NCBI GenBank assembly: GCA_018222985.1
Contig: JAAEZG010000007.1
Coordinates: 62,001-126,000 of the forward strand
From: Gammaproteobacteria bacterium
GTDB lineage: Bacteria; Pseudomonadota; Gammaproteobacteria; Enterobacterales; Alteromonadaceae
Length of the DNA stretch: 64,000 nucleotides
Direction of reading: 5' to 3'
The position numbers were made by a program, and so were the translations under genes. The notes beneath the pieces are model-generated. The model did no database searches. It had not been told where the DNA came from and saw only the letters and a list, made by a program, of their open reading frames with translations. Shown in pieces: positions 19,193 to 28,860 of the stretch; position 1 is the first letter of the stretch; every line of letters begins with the position of its first letter.

Positions 19193-20056
19193 ATGAGCTG
19201 GATAGAGCGAATTCTTGCAAAGCCAAAAAGCAATAAACGTCGGAACATCCCGGAAGGGGTGTGGGCGAAATGCACCAGTTGTGATGCTATTTTATATAGC
19301 GCTGACTTAGAGCGTAGCCTCAATGTCTGCCCTAAATGCGATCATCACATGCGTGTATCTGCTCGCCTTCGACTCAAGAACTTTTTGGATGACGGGCGCG
19401 GTGAAGAAATTGGCGCAGATCTTGAACCTAAAGACGTGCTGAAATTCCGCGACTCAAAAAAATACAAAGACCGTATTGCTGCGGCACAAAAAGCGACCGG
19501 TGAAAAAGACGCTTTAGTTGCCCAAAAAGGTCGCCTCAAGGGCATGCCAGTGGTGGCTGTTGCTTTTGAATTTGAATTTATGGGTGGCTCAATGGCGTCT
19601 GTTGTCGGCGCTCGCTTTGTTAAAGCGGCCGAGGTGTGCTTGCGCGAACGCATTCCGTTAATTTGCTTTTCTGCTTCAGGCGGTGCGCGTATGCAAGAAG
19701 CGCTGTTGTCGCTGATGCAAATGGCGAAAACCTCAGCAGCTTTGGCGCGTATGAGCGAAGAGGGCATTCCGTTTATTTCTGTGCTTACCGACCCAACCAT
19801 GGGTGGGGTGTCAGCCAGTTTAGCCATGCTAGGCGATATTAATATTGCTGAGCCGAAAGCACTGATTGGTTTCGCGGGGCCACGTGTTATTGAACAAACT
19901 GTTCGGGAAACCTTGCCAGAAGGCTTCCAGCGCGCTGAGTTCTTGCTCGACCACGGTGCAGTTGACATGATTGTCGATCGGCGCCAAATGCGTAACCGCA
20001 TTGCAGCACTGTTGGCGAAGTTCCAACATTTACCGGCCGTTGCTGACGAATATTAA
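19193..20056 (+). CDS. accD: Acetyl-CoA carboxylase carboxyltransferase subunit beta
   Basis: Beta half of the carboxyltransferase that moves carboxyl from biotin to acetyl-CoA to make malonyl-CoA, paired with AccA encoded elsewhere. The N-terminal zinc ribbon is [14 protein letters not shown] followed by CPKC. The carboxyltransferase core includes [20 protein letters not shown], then [16 protein letters not shown] and [12 protein letters not shown]. It ends three bases before folC, so the two genes are probably one transcription unit. Confidence 0.97.
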   Translation: MSWIERILAKPKSNKRRNIPEGVWAKCTSCDAILYSADLERSLNVCPKCDHHMRVSARLRLKNFLDDGRGEEIGADLEPKDVLKFRDSKKYKDRIAAAQKATGEKDALVAQKGRLKGMPVVAVAFEFEFMGGSMASVVGARFVKAAEVCLRERIPLICFSASGGARMQEALLSLMQMAKTSAALARMSEEGIPFISVLTDPTMGGVSASLAMLGDINIAEPKALIGFAGPRVIEQTVRETLPEGFQRAEFLLDHGAVDMIVDRRQMRNRIAALLAKFQHLPAVADEY

Positions 20057-20059
20057 CCC

Positions 20060-21358
20060 ATGGCCCGTCTCTCGCCTCCTTCTCAATCAGCCGGGCTTCA
20101 TGCCTGGCTGACTTATTTAGAGCAGCTGCACCCCAGTGCTATTGATATGGGGCTTGATCGCGTCCGTGCGGTTGCCGAGCGCCTGCAATTAACTCAAACC
20201 CATGCAGAAGTATTCACTGTTGCCGGCACGAACGGCAAGGGTTCGAGTGTGCGCTATCTAGAAACCATGCTGCGCGAAGCGGATTACCAAACCGGCGTTT
20301 ATATTTCCCCACATTTGAATGTTTACAATGAACGTGTGCGTATAAATGGCAATATGCTGGCCGATGCCGACCATGTGGCCGCGTTTGCTGCTATAGAGCA
20401 AGCACGGGGCGATATCTCTTTAACCTATTTTGAGTTCGGTACCTTAGCCGCCCTGTATTTAATGCAGCAGCATGAGCTTGATGCCTGGATACTTGAAGTC
20501 GGCCTAGGCGGGCGCCTTGACGCGGTAAATATTGTTGACGCAAACGTGGCCTTGCTGACCAGCATCGGCATTGATCATATTGGCTTTTTAGGCAGTGACC
20601 GTACCGGTATTGCCCGCGAAAAAGCCGGTGTGTTTCGCCCGGGCCGGCCAGCCATTTGTGGCGAGCCTGATTTTCCAGCAGAAGTGGCAAGCGCAGCACA
20701 ACAGCAGGGCGTATTACTGCAGCTGGTGGGGAAAGACTTTCATTACCGGCTGACCACAGACACGACGTGGCAATTTAGAAACCACGATACGGTGCTGAAT
20801 AATTTACCGCTGCCGCAGCTGCCGCTGCCCAATGCGGCCACTGCGATAGCCGCAATTGCTGCCAGTAACCTGCCGGTGTCTGATAAAGCTATTCGCGCCG
20901 GTTTAGCGCAGGCACGAGAGCCCGGCCGTCTGCAGTTTATTGCTGCTGGCCCACAACAACCGGTTGATAGCCTACTGGATGTTGCGCATAACCCCCATGC
21001 CGCGCAGTTTTTAATCCAAGCGATTGCTTTGCGTTATCCGCAACGGCCGGTGTATGCAGTGGTGGGTATGTTGCATGACAAAGATATCACCGGTACTTTA
21101 GCAGCCTTGGCCCCTGTGGTAACTCAGTGGTATTTTGCCAGCTTGCGTGAGCCTCGTGGTGCCAGTAGCTCACAATTAGTTGAGCAAAAGCCTGCGCAGG
21201 CACAGGTTGCAGGCTGTTTTGACAACGTTGCTGCAGCCTATGCGCAAGCGCAACAAGATGCTGCTACGCACATGCAACAACAACCACAAGCGAAACCGCC
21301 ACTAGTATTGGTGTGCGGCTCGTTTTACACTGTAGGCAAAATTCCAACCACGGAGTAA
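20060..21358 (+). CDS. folC: Bifunctional folylpolyglutamate/dihydrofolate synthase FolC
   Basis: Adds glutamate to dihydropteroate and to folates in the cytoplasm. The Mur-ligase-like ATP loop is VAGTNGKGSSVRYLE. Other conserved parts are VGLGGRLDAVNIVDA, SIGIDHIGFLG and DVAHNPHAA, and the C-terminal region holds YAVVGMLHDKDI. At 432 residues it has normal length. It lies between accD (three bases) and dedD (three bases), as in enteric bacteria. Confidence 0.95.
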   Translation: MARLSPPSQSAGLHAWLTYLEQLHPSAIDMGLDRVRAVAERLQLTQTHAEVFTVAGTNGKGSSVRYLETMLREADYQTGVYISPHLNVYNERVRINGNMLADADHVAAFAAIEQARGDISLTYFEFGTLAALYLMQQHELDAWILEVGLGGRLDAVNIVDANVALLTSIGIDHIGFLGSDRTGIAREKAGVFRPGRPAICGEPDFPAEVASAAQQQGVLLQLVGKDFHYRLTTDTTWQFRNHDTVLNNLPLPQLPLPNAATAIAAIAASNLPVSDKAIRAGLAQAREPGRLQFIAAGPQQPVDSLLDVAHNPHAAQFLIQAIALRYPQRPVYAVVGMLHDKDITGTLAALAPVVTQWYFASLREPRGASSSQLVEQKPAQAQVAGCFDNVAAAYAQAQQDAATHMQQQPQAKPPLVLVCGSFYTVGKIPTTE

Positions 21359-21361
21359 TTC

Positions 21362-21916
21362 ATGGCCTCGCAATTACAGAATCGCTTAGTCGGAAGTATT
21401 ATTCTTATTGCCCTTGCCGTTATTATCCTGCCCGAGCTGTTTGACGGAAAACCGCAGCAGCAGCAAGAGTCGTTTGAGACCATTCCTTTGCAACCAGAAG
21501 TTGAGGTGGCCGAGCAGGCAGTGCAAGACATTCCGGCTCGCGATTTACCGCCTTCGCTCGACACCATTGAAACGGTCGAAATTGATGCCGAAGAAGCGCC
21601 ACAATTAAGCGAGCAAAACATTGCCGAGTCGCGGCAAGAGGTTGAGCAAAGCAAGCCAACCCAAGCCGCAGTAACCGAACCAGGTTGGGTTATTCAATTG
21701 GGGGTGTTTAGCAATCAGGCTTCGGTTGAGCGCTTACTCAAACAGCTGCGTGAAGCGGGTTATACGGCCTACGCTGAACCGATTAAAACCAGCAGTGGCC
21801 CGGCGAGCAAGGTATTAGTCGGCCCCAGTTTGGTGAAGTCTGAGCTAGAACAAATGCTGCCCAAACTGAATAAACTAACCAATCTCAATGGCCAATTACG
21901 CCGCTATGAACCGTAA
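21362..21916 (+). CDS. dedD: DedD-like SPOR domain cell division protein
   Basis: A 184-residue single-pass inner membrane protein. The membrane helix (about residues 10-27, LVGSIILIALAVIILPELFDG spans it) is followed by a Glu/Gln/Pro-rich periplasmic linker and a C-terminal SPOR domain (about 105-184, starting GWVIQLGVFSNQASVERLL). SPOR domains bind denuded septal peptidoglycan, which recruits DedD to the division site. Gene order folC-dedD-cvpA-purF supports the name. Confidence 0.9.
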   Translation: MASQLQNRLVGSIILIALAVIILPELFDGKPQQQQESFETIPLQPEVEVAEQAVQDIPARDLPPSLDTIETVEIDAEEAPQLSEQNIAESRQEVEQSKPTQAAVTEPGWVIQLGVFSNQASVERLLKQLREAGYTAYAEPIKTSSGPASKVLVGPSLVKSELEQMLPKLNKLTNLNGQLRRYEP

Positions 21917-22012
21917 CTTGAAGCCGACTGTTGCGCGAAGTTTTTTGGCGCAAACACCTAGGCTTTCTGGTACAATCCGCCCGAAATTTAAACTTGCTAG
22001 GGAATGCAGCAC

Positions 22013-22504
22013 ATGCTTTGGATAGATATTGCAATTTTAGTGATTATTGGCTTATCAACGCTCATTAGTTTAACCCGCGGGTTTGTCAAAGAAGCGTTGT
22101 CATTAGCTATTTGGATTGCCGCGTTTTTTATCGCGAAATTGTTTTACCAAGACCTTGCTGTGTATTTTACCGGCATTGAAGAAGAAATGTTGCGTAATGC
22201 AGCTGCTGTTAGTGCGCTATTCGTTGCAACGCTCATTGTTGGCGCTGTGGTGAATTATTTAATTGGCCGGCTTGTTGAAACCACCGGGTTAAGCGGCACC
22301 GACAAAGTTCTCGGTGCGGTATTTGGTGCTTTACGCGGTGTGCTTATTGTCGCAGCACTGTTGTTCTTTTTGGATTCGTTTACCGGTTTTTCAGACGAAG
22401 CCTGGTGGACAGATTCACTGTTAATTCCACATTTTGGTGTGGTGATTGAATGGTTTTTCGAGTACTTGCAGAAAACGTCAAGTTTCTTACCTGAACGTGT
22501 TTAA
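22013..22504 (+). CDS. cvpA: CvpA family membrane protein
   Basis: A four-helix inner membrane protein, known from colicin V production and envelope stress phenotypes, with no defined biochemistry. The start [20 protein letters not shown] and the segment [20 protein letters not shown] are typical. AGGGA at 21999-22003 abuts the ATG at 22004 but is nine bases from the ATG at 22013, so 22013 is chosen. It precedes purF by 14 bases, the conserved arrangement. A -10-like TACAAT lies at 21970-21975. Confidence 0.9.
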   Translation: MLWIDIAILVIIGLSTLISLTRGFVKEALSLAIWIAAFFIAKLFYQDLAVYFTGIEEEMLRNAAAVSALFVATLIVGAVVNYLIGRLVETTGLSGTDKVLGAVFGALRGVLIVAALLFFLDSFTGFSDEAWWTDSLLIPHFGVVIEWFFEYLQKTSSFLPERV

Positions 22505-22518
22505 TGAGGTTGTAGTTC

Positions 22519-24033
22519 ATGTGTGGCATTGTTGGAATTGTTGGTAAAGACCCAGTTAATCAGGCGTTATACGATGGTTTAACGATGTTACAGCATCGTG
22601 GTCAAGATGCCGCGGGTATTATGACCGTCGATAACGGCACCTTGCGGTTGCGTAAAGCAAACGGCTTGGTGCGCGATGTGTTCCATACGCGGCACATGCA
22701 TCGCTTACAGGGGCGCATCGGCATTGGTCATGTACGTTACCCAACCGCAGGCAGCTCGAGTTCCGCTGAAGCGCAGCCGTTTTATGTGAACTCGCCATTT
22801 GGCATCGCCATGGCTCACAACGGCAACTTAACCAACGCGCAAGAGCTGCAAGAACAGTTATTCGCCAAAGCCCGCCGCCACATTAACACCACCTCTGACT
22901 CTGAAATTTTACTTAACGTTTTTGCCCACGAACTCTATCAACAAGAAAGTTTAAGCTTAACGCCAGAAGACGTATTTGCCACGGTAGCTCGCGTGCATCG
23001 TCAAATTCGCGGTGCTTATGCTGTCGTGGCCATGATTATTGGGCACGGTATTGTGGCATTTCGCGACCCTTGGGGCATTCGTCCGTTGGTTTTGGGTATG
23101 CGCGAAACAGCCCAAGGCAATGAATACATTGTGGCGTCAGAAAGCGTTGCGGTAGACGGTACCGGCTTTAAATATGTTCGTGACGTAGAACCCGGCGAAG
23201 CTATCTATATTTCCGAAGATGGCGAGTTATTTTCACGCCAGTGCGCGGATAACCCGCAGCATTGCCCGTGTATATTTGAATATGTCTATTTTGCTCGCCC
23301 AGACTCGTTTATCGACAAAATTTCGGTGTATGCGTCACGCGTGAACATGGGCCGCAAGCTGGGTGAAAAAATTAAACGCGATTACGCACATTTAGACATT
23401 GATGTGGTTATTCCAATTCCTGAAACCAGCTGCGATATTGCTTTAGAAATGGCCAATCTGCTTGATTTGCCATACCGCCAAGGGTTTGTGAAAAATCGCT
23501 ATATTGGCCGTACGTTTATCATGCCTGGGCAAACGCAACGCCGTAAGTCAGTGCGCCGCAAATTGAATGCAATAAGCGCTGAGTTTCGTGGCAAGAACGT
23601 GTTGTTGGTGGATGACTCGATTGTACGCGGCACCACCTCTGAGCAAATTATAGAAATGGCGCGCGAAGCCGGTGCGAAGAAGGTGTACTTTGCCTCGGCA
23701 GCACCAGAAATTCGCTTCCCGAACGTTTATGGTATTGATATGCCAAGTGCCAATGAGCTGATTGGCCATGGCCGTGAGGCGTCGGAAATAAACGATTTAA
23801 TTAAAGCCGATGGGCTTATTTATCAAGAACTGGATGATTTGATTGCAGCGGTACAGCAAGAAAACCCAGAGATTAAGCGCTTTGAAACCTCGGTATTTAA
23901 CGGTCAGTATATAACCGGCGACATTAATCAGAGTTATCTTGATCGCTTAGACGCTGCGCGTAACGATGTAGCGCGCCACGGCAGCGATCAAAGTGAAGAC
24001 GCTAATTTAGAGCTGCACAACGAAGACGAATAA
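22519..24033 (+). CDS. purF: Amidophosphoribosyltransferase PurF
   Basis: First committed enzyme of de novo purine synthesis: PRPP plus glutamine to phosphoribosylamine. The N-terminal glutamine amidotransferase begins MCGIVGIVG, so removal of Met exposes the nucleophile Cys; [11 protein letters not shown] and [10 protein letters not shown] follow. The phosphoribosyltransferase domain has the PRPP loop [17 protein letters not shown] and [16 protein letters not shown] precedes the ATG. A strong terminator ends the unit. Confidence 0.97.
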   Translation: MCGIVGIVGKDPVNQALYDGLTMLQHRGQDAAGIMTVDNGTLRLRKANGLVRDVFHTRHMHRLQGRIGIGHVRYPTAGSSSSAEAQPFYVNSPFGIAMAHNGNLTNAQELQEQLFAKARRHINTTSDSEILLNVFAHELYQQESLSLTPEDVFATVARVHRQIRGAYAVVAMIIGHGIVAFRDPWGIRPLVLGMRETAQGNEYIVASESVAVDGTGFKYVRDVEPGEAIYISEDGELFSRQCADNPQHCPCIFEYVYFARPDSFIDKISVYASRVNMGRKLGEKIKRDYAHLDIDVVIPIPETSCDIALEMANLLDLPYRQGFVKNRYIGRTFIMPGQTQRRKSVRRKLNAISAEFRGKNVLLVDDSIVRGTTSEQIIEMAREAGAKKVYFASAAPEIRFPNVYGIDMPSANELIGHGREASEINDLIKADGLIYQELDDLIAAVQQENPEIKRFETSVFNGQYITGDINQSYLDRLDAARNDVARHGSDQSEDANLELHNEDE

Positions 24034-24049
24034 CTTCGCGAGTTGGCAT

Positions 24050-24089
24050 AAAAAAACGCGCATCAATGCTGAATTGATGCGCGTTTTTT
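24050..24089. terminator. Bidirectional terminator between purF and astB
   Basis: An 11-base-pair perfect stem (CGCGCATCAAT with ATTGATGCGCG, loop GCTGA) flanked by an A-run on the left and six T on the right. It can end purF on the plus strand and astB on the minus strand. Confidence 0.93.
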
Positions 24090-24101
24090 ATTGCTGCAGA
24101 C

Positions 24102-25439
24102 TTAAAGCTGGAACGGGTATACCGAGCCTAATTTAAGAATTTGCGTGAGCTCGTCTAATGCCGTACGGGACTCGGTTAATAATTGTGGATCACGCAAGTC
24201 ATCCACGCTAAGCTCGTCACGGTAGTGCTTATCAACCCATTGGTTTAAACGTGCAAACAAGGTTTCGTTCATCACCACGGCTGGGTTCACGGCTGCGAGC
24301 TCGGTGTCATTAAGCGCCACGCGCAAACGCAAACACGCTGGGCCACCACCGTTACGCATGCTTTGTTTGACGTCAAAGTAATGCACTTGGCGAATCGGCG
24401 TGTTGCGCGTAACTAACTCAGCCAAATAGGCGGCAACGCGCGGGTTTTCTTGACATTCGGTTGGCGCAATAATGGCCATGTGGCCGTTATCAAGCGTTAG
24501 CAACTGGGTGTTAAACAAATAGGTTTGCACGGCATCTTCAACCGACACTTCACTGGTTTTAACTTCAATGAAATGCACAGGTTCGTCGCCGAACTTGCGC
24601 TGAATTTCAGCTAATTTCGCTTCGGTGTCTAAAAACGCTTGTTCATGGTAAAACAGCACGTTTTGATTACCGACGGCAATCACGTCGTTGTGGAACACGC
24701 CTTGATCAATCACATCCGGATTTTGCTGAATGTACACTGTGTTATCGTCACTCAAACCATGCAAACGGGCAATGGCTTGTGAGGCTTCAAAGGTTTGGCG
24801 AGCAGGGTATTTTTTTGGCGCCGGTTTGCTGCCGTCAAAGGCATAGCGACCAAAGGTGAAAATTTCTACCCCAGCGTGACCATAGTTGCTGCACAAGCGC
24901 GTATGATTGGCTGCGCCTTCATCGCCGAAATGCTCATTGTCTGGCAAATGGGTGTGGTGCTCAAAGTAGCGGCCATTGTTAAACATGGCTTGCAAAATAC
25001 GGCCACTGGTTTGCGGTTCTAATGAACGGTGAAACTTATTGGTCAAATTGGCTGGCGTAAAATGCACTTTTCCGTTGGCGGTATCGGCACCGGGTGATAC
25101 AGTCGCCGCATTTGCGGTCCACATGCTTGAGGCCGAGCAAACTGCTTGAAAAATTTCCGGCGCTTGTTGCGCAGCTTTGGCTAATACCTCGCCATCTGAA
25201 CCAGTAAAGCCTAAACGGCGTAAGGTAGAAACATCAGGGCGTTCTTGCGGGGCGAGTACCCCTTGTACCATGCCCATGTCGTGCAAGGCTTTCATTTTGG
25301 CCAAGCCCTGCAAAGCTGCAGATTTTGGGCTTGAGGTTGATTTTGCATTGCTTAATGAAGCAACGTTTCCGAACGACAGCCCGGCATAATTGTGGGTTGG
25401 GCCAACTAGGCCATCGAAATTCACTTCATAGTGACGCAT
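24102..25439 (-). CDS. astB: N-succinylarginine dihydrolase AstB
   Basis: Second enzyme of the arginine succinyltransferase pathway; it hydrolyses N2-succinylarginine to succinylornithine, ammonia and CO2. The start [20 protein letters not shown] matches known AstB, and GGAGG lies about ten bases upstream. The nucleophile Cys is in [14 protein letters not shown]. Length is 445 residues, normal for AstB. The frame stays open another 84 codons upstream, but that stretch is not AstB-like and runs into the topA promoter region. No other ast gene is in the window, so the pathway must be completed elsewhere. Confidence 0.93.
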   Translation of the reverse strand: MRHYEVNFDGLVGPTHNYAGLSFGNVASLSNAKSTSSPKSAALQGLAKMKALHDMGMVQGVLAPQERPDVSTLRRLGFTGSDGEVLAKAAQQAPEIFQAVCSASSMWTANAATVSPGADTANGKVHFTPANLTNKFHRSLEPQTSGRILQAMFNNGRYFEHHTHLPDNEHFGDEGAANHTRLCSNYGHAGVEIFTFGRYAFDGSKPAPKKYPARQTFEASQAIARLHGLSDDNTVYIQQNPDVIDQGVFHNDVIAVGNQNVLFYHEQAFLDTEAKLAEIQRKFGDEPVHFIEVKTSEVSVEDAVQTYLFNTQLLTLDNGHMAIIAPTECQENPRVAAYLAELVTRNTPIRQVHYFDVKQSMRNGGGPACLRLRVALNDTELAAVNPAVVMNETLFARLNQWVDKHYRDELSVDDLRDPQLLTESRTALDELTQILKLGSVYPFQL

Positions 25440-25684
25440 GCGGAAATAACCTCCATTGCAGTTGCAAGCTTTTATTTGTTGGCTATTATACCCGCAAGTT
25501 GGCTTTGGTGTAAGGGCTGAACCCCTTGATTTTACTGGCCTGATGAGTGTCGCGCTGCGAAACTGCATGGATATGAGGTAAAATCGTATTTTTATGATTT
25601 TTGCTTTCAATGGTTGTTTCATACGAATAGAACAGATATATCTAAAAAAAGAATCCCACAGCTTACGGATAGAAAGAGAGTCGC

Positions 25685-28318
25685 ATGGCAAAAGCGTTAG
25701 TTATTGTCGAGTCGCCAGCCAAGGCGAAGACAATTAATAAATATTTAGGCAATGATTTCGTGGTGAAATCCAGTGTGGGGCACGTTCGTGACCTGCCAAC
25801 GCGCTCGACGGCCACCGTAAAAACTAAACCGCCAGCAGAAGTTCGCAAAATGTCGCCGGAGCAAAAAGAGGCGTATCGGCAAGAACGCGAATTCCAAAAG
25901 CTGGTCGCGCGTATGGGGATAGACCCCCAGCATGGTTGGGAAGCGCACTACGAAGTATTGCCAGGCAAAGAAAAAGTCGTGGCTGAGTTGAAAAAATTAG
26001 CAGCTAAGGCAGACGCCATTTACCTCGCAACGGATTTGGACCGCGAAGGGGAAGCGATCGCGTGGCACTTGCGTGAGTTAATTGGCGGTGATGAAAGCCG
26101 CTTTCAGCGCGTGGTGTTTAATGAAATTACCAAAAAAGCGATTCAAGAAGCGTTTTCAAAGCCAGCAGCATTGAACGTTGACCGGGTGAATGCACAGCAG
26201 ACACGTCGTTTTCTAGACCGTGTTGTGGGCTTTATGGTGTCGCCGCTGTTGTGGAAAAAAATTGCCCGCGGCCTGTCGGCTGGCCGTGTACAGTCGGTTG
26301 CCGTCCGCTTGGTGGTTGAACGCGAGCGTGAAATTAAAGCTTTTGTGCCGGAAGAATACTGGGATATTTTTGCCGATTTAAACACGCAAGCCGAAGACGA
26401 ATTGCGCATGCAGGTGCACAAGCACCTCGGCAAGGCCATAAAAATCGGTGATAAGGCCGCTGCTGACGCCGCTGTGGCATTATTGAAGGATGCCCAATAC
26501 AAAGTCATTGATCGCGAAGATAAGCCCACCAGCAGCCGCCCATCGGCTCCGTTTATTACTTCGACTTTGCAACAAGCCGCAAGTACGCGCTTAGGTTTTG
26601 GTGTGAAGAAAACCATGATGCTAGCGCAGCGCTTGTACGAAGCGGGCCATATTACCTACATGCGTACCGACTCAACCAACCTGAGCCAAGAAGCGGTAGC
26701 AACCTGTCGTGACTACATTGGTAAACACTACGGTGGCGATTATTTGCCCGCCAAACCAAACGTTTATGGCTCTAAGCAAAATGCGCAAGAGGCGCACGAA
26801 GCCATTCGTCCTTCTAGCGTGACGGTAAAGTCTGAACAATTAAAAGACATGGAACGCGATGCGCAGCGTTTGTATGAGCTGATTTGGCGCCAGTTTGTTG
26901 CTTGCCAAATGACCCCAGCGCAATACGATGCCACCACCATCTCAGTGCAGGCGGGTGACTATGAATTGCGTGCTCGCGGGCGTGTGTTGCGTTTTGCTGG
27001 TTGGACTAAGGTACAACCGCCAGCAGGTTCTAAAAACAACGAAGACGCCACACTGCCTGACGTAAAACCAGGTGAAGTATTGGCGTTGCAGCAGCTTGAC
27101 CCGCAACAGCACTTCACCAAGCCACCGGCGCGCTTTAGCGAAGCCTCGTTGGTGAAAGAGCTTGAAAAACGCGGTATTGGCCGCCCGTCAACCTATGCCT
27201 CAATTATTTCAACCATTCAAGACCGCGGCTATGTGCGGGTTGAAAGCCGTCGTTTTTACGCCGAAAAAATGGGTGAAATTGTTAATGACCGCTTAGTGGA
27301 TAATTTCCCTCGGTTGCTGAACTACAGCTTCACCGCTGACATGGAACAGGCGTTGGATGAAATTGCTGAAGGTAATCGCAATTGGAAAGCGACGTTAGAT
27401 AAGTTCTACGAAGATTTCAGTGCCAAATTACAACAAGCAGAAATGACCCCAGAAGAGGGCGGTATGCGCCCGAATCAAATGGTGCTCACCGACATTAAGT
27501 GTCCGAAATGTGGCCGTCCTATGGGTATTCGGACCGCCTCAACCGGGGTGTTCTTGGGTTGCTCAGGCTATGAATTGCCGCCTAAAGAACGCTGCACGCA
27601 AACCATGAACCTGTTACCCGGTGAAGAAGCGGTGCGCGTGAAAGACGATGACGATGAAGCGGAAACACTCGCGCTGCGTGCCAAAAAACGTTGCCCGAAA
27701 TGTGGCACGGCCATGGACAGCTACTTGATTGACCAAGAACGTAAGTTACACGTGTGTGGTAACAACCCAGCGTGCGAAGGTTTTGTGGTTGAGCAGGGCG
27801 AGTTCCGCATTAAAGGCTACGACGGCCCAGTACTTGAGTGTGACCGCTGTGGCAGTGATATGCAGCTAAAAACCGGCCGTTTCGGTAAGTATTTCGACTG
27901 TACCAACAGCGAATGTAAGAACACTCGTAAGCTGTTGAAAAACGGCCAACCAGCGCCACCGAAGGAAGACCCCGTGCCGTTCCCAGAACTGCCGTGTGAA
28001 GACTCGAACGCTTACTTTGTGTTGCGTGACGGTGCTTCGGGCGTATTTATGTCGGCCAATACCTTCCCGCGTTCACGAGAAACACGTGCGGTGAAGGTCA
28101 GCGAGCTGAAGCGCTTTAAAGACCGTATACCCAGTAAATTTCATTACTTGGCTGAAGCACCAGAAAAAGACGACGAGGGCAACGAAGCCATTGTGCGTTA
28201 CAGCCGTAAGAACAAAGAACAGTATGTGATCACCGAAGTCAACGGCAAAGCCACGGGTTGGCAAGCGTTTTACCGTGACGGTGATTGGAGCGTACAAGAG
28301 GCTAAAAAGCGTAAGTAA
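25685..28318 (+). CDS. topA: DNA topoisomerase I TopA
   Basis: Type IA topoisomerase that relaxes negative supercoils. The Toprim domain has [16 protein letters not shown] and the acidic triad region [14 protein letters not shown]. The active-site Tyr is Y325 in [13 protein letters not shown]. The C-terminal part has three zinc ribbons: CPKCGRPMG with its partner Cys, [10 protein letters not shown] and CDRCGSDM. At 877 residues it is full length. It is divergent from astB with about 245 bases between starts, which must hold both promoters. Confidence 0.97.
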   Translation: MAKALVIVESPAKAKTINKYLGNDFVVKSSVGHVRDLPTRSTATVKTKPPAEVRKMSPEQKEAYRQEREFQKLVARMGIDPQHGWEAHYEVLPGKEKVVAELKKLAAKADAIYLATDLDREGEAIAWHLRELIGGDESRFQRVVFNEITKKAIQEAFSKPAALNVDRVNAQQTRRFLDRVVGFMVSPLLWKKIARGLSAGRVQSVAVRLVVEREREIKAFVPEEYWDIFADLNTQAEDELRMQVHKHLGKAIKIGDKAAADAAVALLKDAQYKVIDREDKPTSSRPSAPFITSTLQQAASTRLGFGVKKTMMLAQRLYEAGHITYMRTDSTNLSQEAVATCRDYIGKHYGGDYLPAKPNVYGSKQNAQEAHEAIRPSSVTVKSEQLKDMERDAQRLYELIWRQFVACQMTPAQYDATTISVQAGDYELRARGRVLRFAGWTKVQPPAGSKNNEDATLPDVKPGEVLALQQLDPQQHFTKPPARFSEASLVKELEKRGIGRPSTYASIISTIQDRGYVRVESRRFYAEKMGEIVNDRLVDNFPRLLNYSFTADMEQALDEIAEGNRNWKATLDKFYEDFSAKLQQAEMTPEEGGMRPNQMVLTDIKCPKCGRPMGIRTASTGVFLGCSGYELPPKERCTQTMNLLPGEEAVRVKDDDDEAETLALRAKKRCPKCGTAMDSYLIDQERKLHVCGNNPACEGFVVEQGEFRIKGYDGPVLECDRCGSDMQLKTGRFGKYFDCTNSECKNTRKLLKNGQPAPPKEDPVPFPELPCEDSNAYFVLRDGASGVFMSANTFPRSRETRAVKVSELKRFKDRIPSKFHYLAEAPEKDDEGNEAIVRYSRKNKEQYVITEVNGKATGWQAFYRDGDWSVQEAKKRK

Positions 28319-28331
28319 TAACCCTCTGTTT

Positions 28332-28337
28332 TATAAT
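28332..28337 (+). promoter_or_regulatory. Candidate -10 element for the pilus operon
   Basis: A perfect TATAAT lies 14 bases after the topA stop. No good -35 is present at the usual distance. A transcript from it would begin near 28344, directly before the folded leader at 28347. Confidence 0.45.
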
Positions 28338-28346
28338 CTGTTTCCG

Positions 28347-28418
28347 CCTTGTTAGCGGCACTAGGGTGCGCTAAATTTAACGGGTACTGCAAAGGAACGC
28401 GGTATCACGCTAACAAGG
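28347..28418 (+). promoter_or_regulatory. Structured leader RNA, possible translational switch of the pilus operon
   Basis: CCTTGTTAGCG (28347-28357) and CGCTAACAAGG (28408-28418) are perfect 11-base inverted repeats. Inside them are GCAC/GTGC (28358-28369, loop TAGG) and GGTACTGC/GCGGTATC (28383-28390 with 28399-28406, two G-U wobbles, loop AAAGGAAC), making a three-way junction. The right arm runs into the ribosome binding site AAGGAGG (28415-28421). The left arm can instead pair its TTAGCG with CGCTAA at 28369-28374, which would release that site. The folding is read by eye; ligand and function are unknown. It does not match the c-di-GMP riboswitch classes that I know. Confidence 0.55.
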
Positions 28419-28425
28419 AGGTTAC

Positions 28426-28860
28426 ATGGTTTCTCAACCATACCGGGTATTTACCCATCAGTACGTCATCACAAGCAGCTTAGCGCTGAGTTGCCTGTGG
28501 TTGGCGTCATTTTCTGCAACGGCATTTGCCGCGACTTGTCCAGCTTACGTGTTCTCAGAAGCCACTCTGCCTGGGCAAGTACTTACGCCCGCGGCGGCAA
28601 TACCACGAGTGCAACTACATCTTCAACAAGGCTTGTTAAAGCCACAACTAGAGCAGTTTTTAAAAGCTCACTTTCCAGTTGATTTGGTCGACTGGCAAGT
28701 ATCCGCGCATTATCAATGGCCTTCAGCGTTTACCTTGAGCGCTGACAGTGCCGAACAAGTCGTCGAAAAAATTACCCAACCCTACCACTTTAAAATAACT
28801 GTTCATGCGAATCGCTCGGCAGTTGTCAGTTACCAATTCCGCAGCCAAGGGGAGTTATAA
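28426..28860 (+). CDS. TcpQ/PilL-like type IVb pilus periplasmic protein
   Basis: A 144-residue exported protein, first gene of the pilus operon. The N-terminus has a hydrophobic signal (SSLALSCLWLASFSATAFA) and the mature part starts near TCPAYVF. The C-terminal 70 residues (LLKPQLEQFLKAHF through DWQVSAHYQWPSAF and NRSAVVSYQF) resemble the TcpQ-type domain found at the end of R64 PilL, which helps the secretin to assemble. The resemblance is one of pattern, not strong identity. AAGGAGG lies four bases from the ATG and is buried in the leader structure. Its stop overlaps the secretin start as TAATG. Confidence 0.6.
   Translation: MVSQPYRVFTHQYVITSSLALSCLWLASFSATAFAATCPAYVFSEATLPGQVLTPAAAIPRVQLHLQQGLLKPQLEQFLKAHFPVDLVDWQVSAHYQWPSAFTLSADSAEQVVEKITQPYHFKITVHANRSAVVSYQFRSQGEL

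Noticed and set aside
21940..21965. PurR operator before cvpA-purF (GGCGCAAACACC)
   Set aside because: Only one half-site resembles CGCAAACGTTTGCG; the second half is missing.
25440..25691. Upstream extension of astB by 84 codons
   Set aside because: Not similar to AstB, lies in the topA regulatory region, and the ATG at 25439 has a good GGAGG.
28347..28418. Integron attC site, because GTTAGCG and CGCTAAC form an inverted repeat
   Set aside because: attC needs RYYYAAC first and GTTRRRY last; here the order is reversed and GTTAGCG does not fit GTTRRRY. No integrase or cassette array is near.
28347..28425. Cyclic di-GMP class I (GEMM) riboswitch upstream of pilus genes
   Set aside because: The conserved GCAAACC-type tetraloop-receptor and ACGCAAAGCC segments are absent; only a loose GCAAAGGAACGC resemblance is seen.
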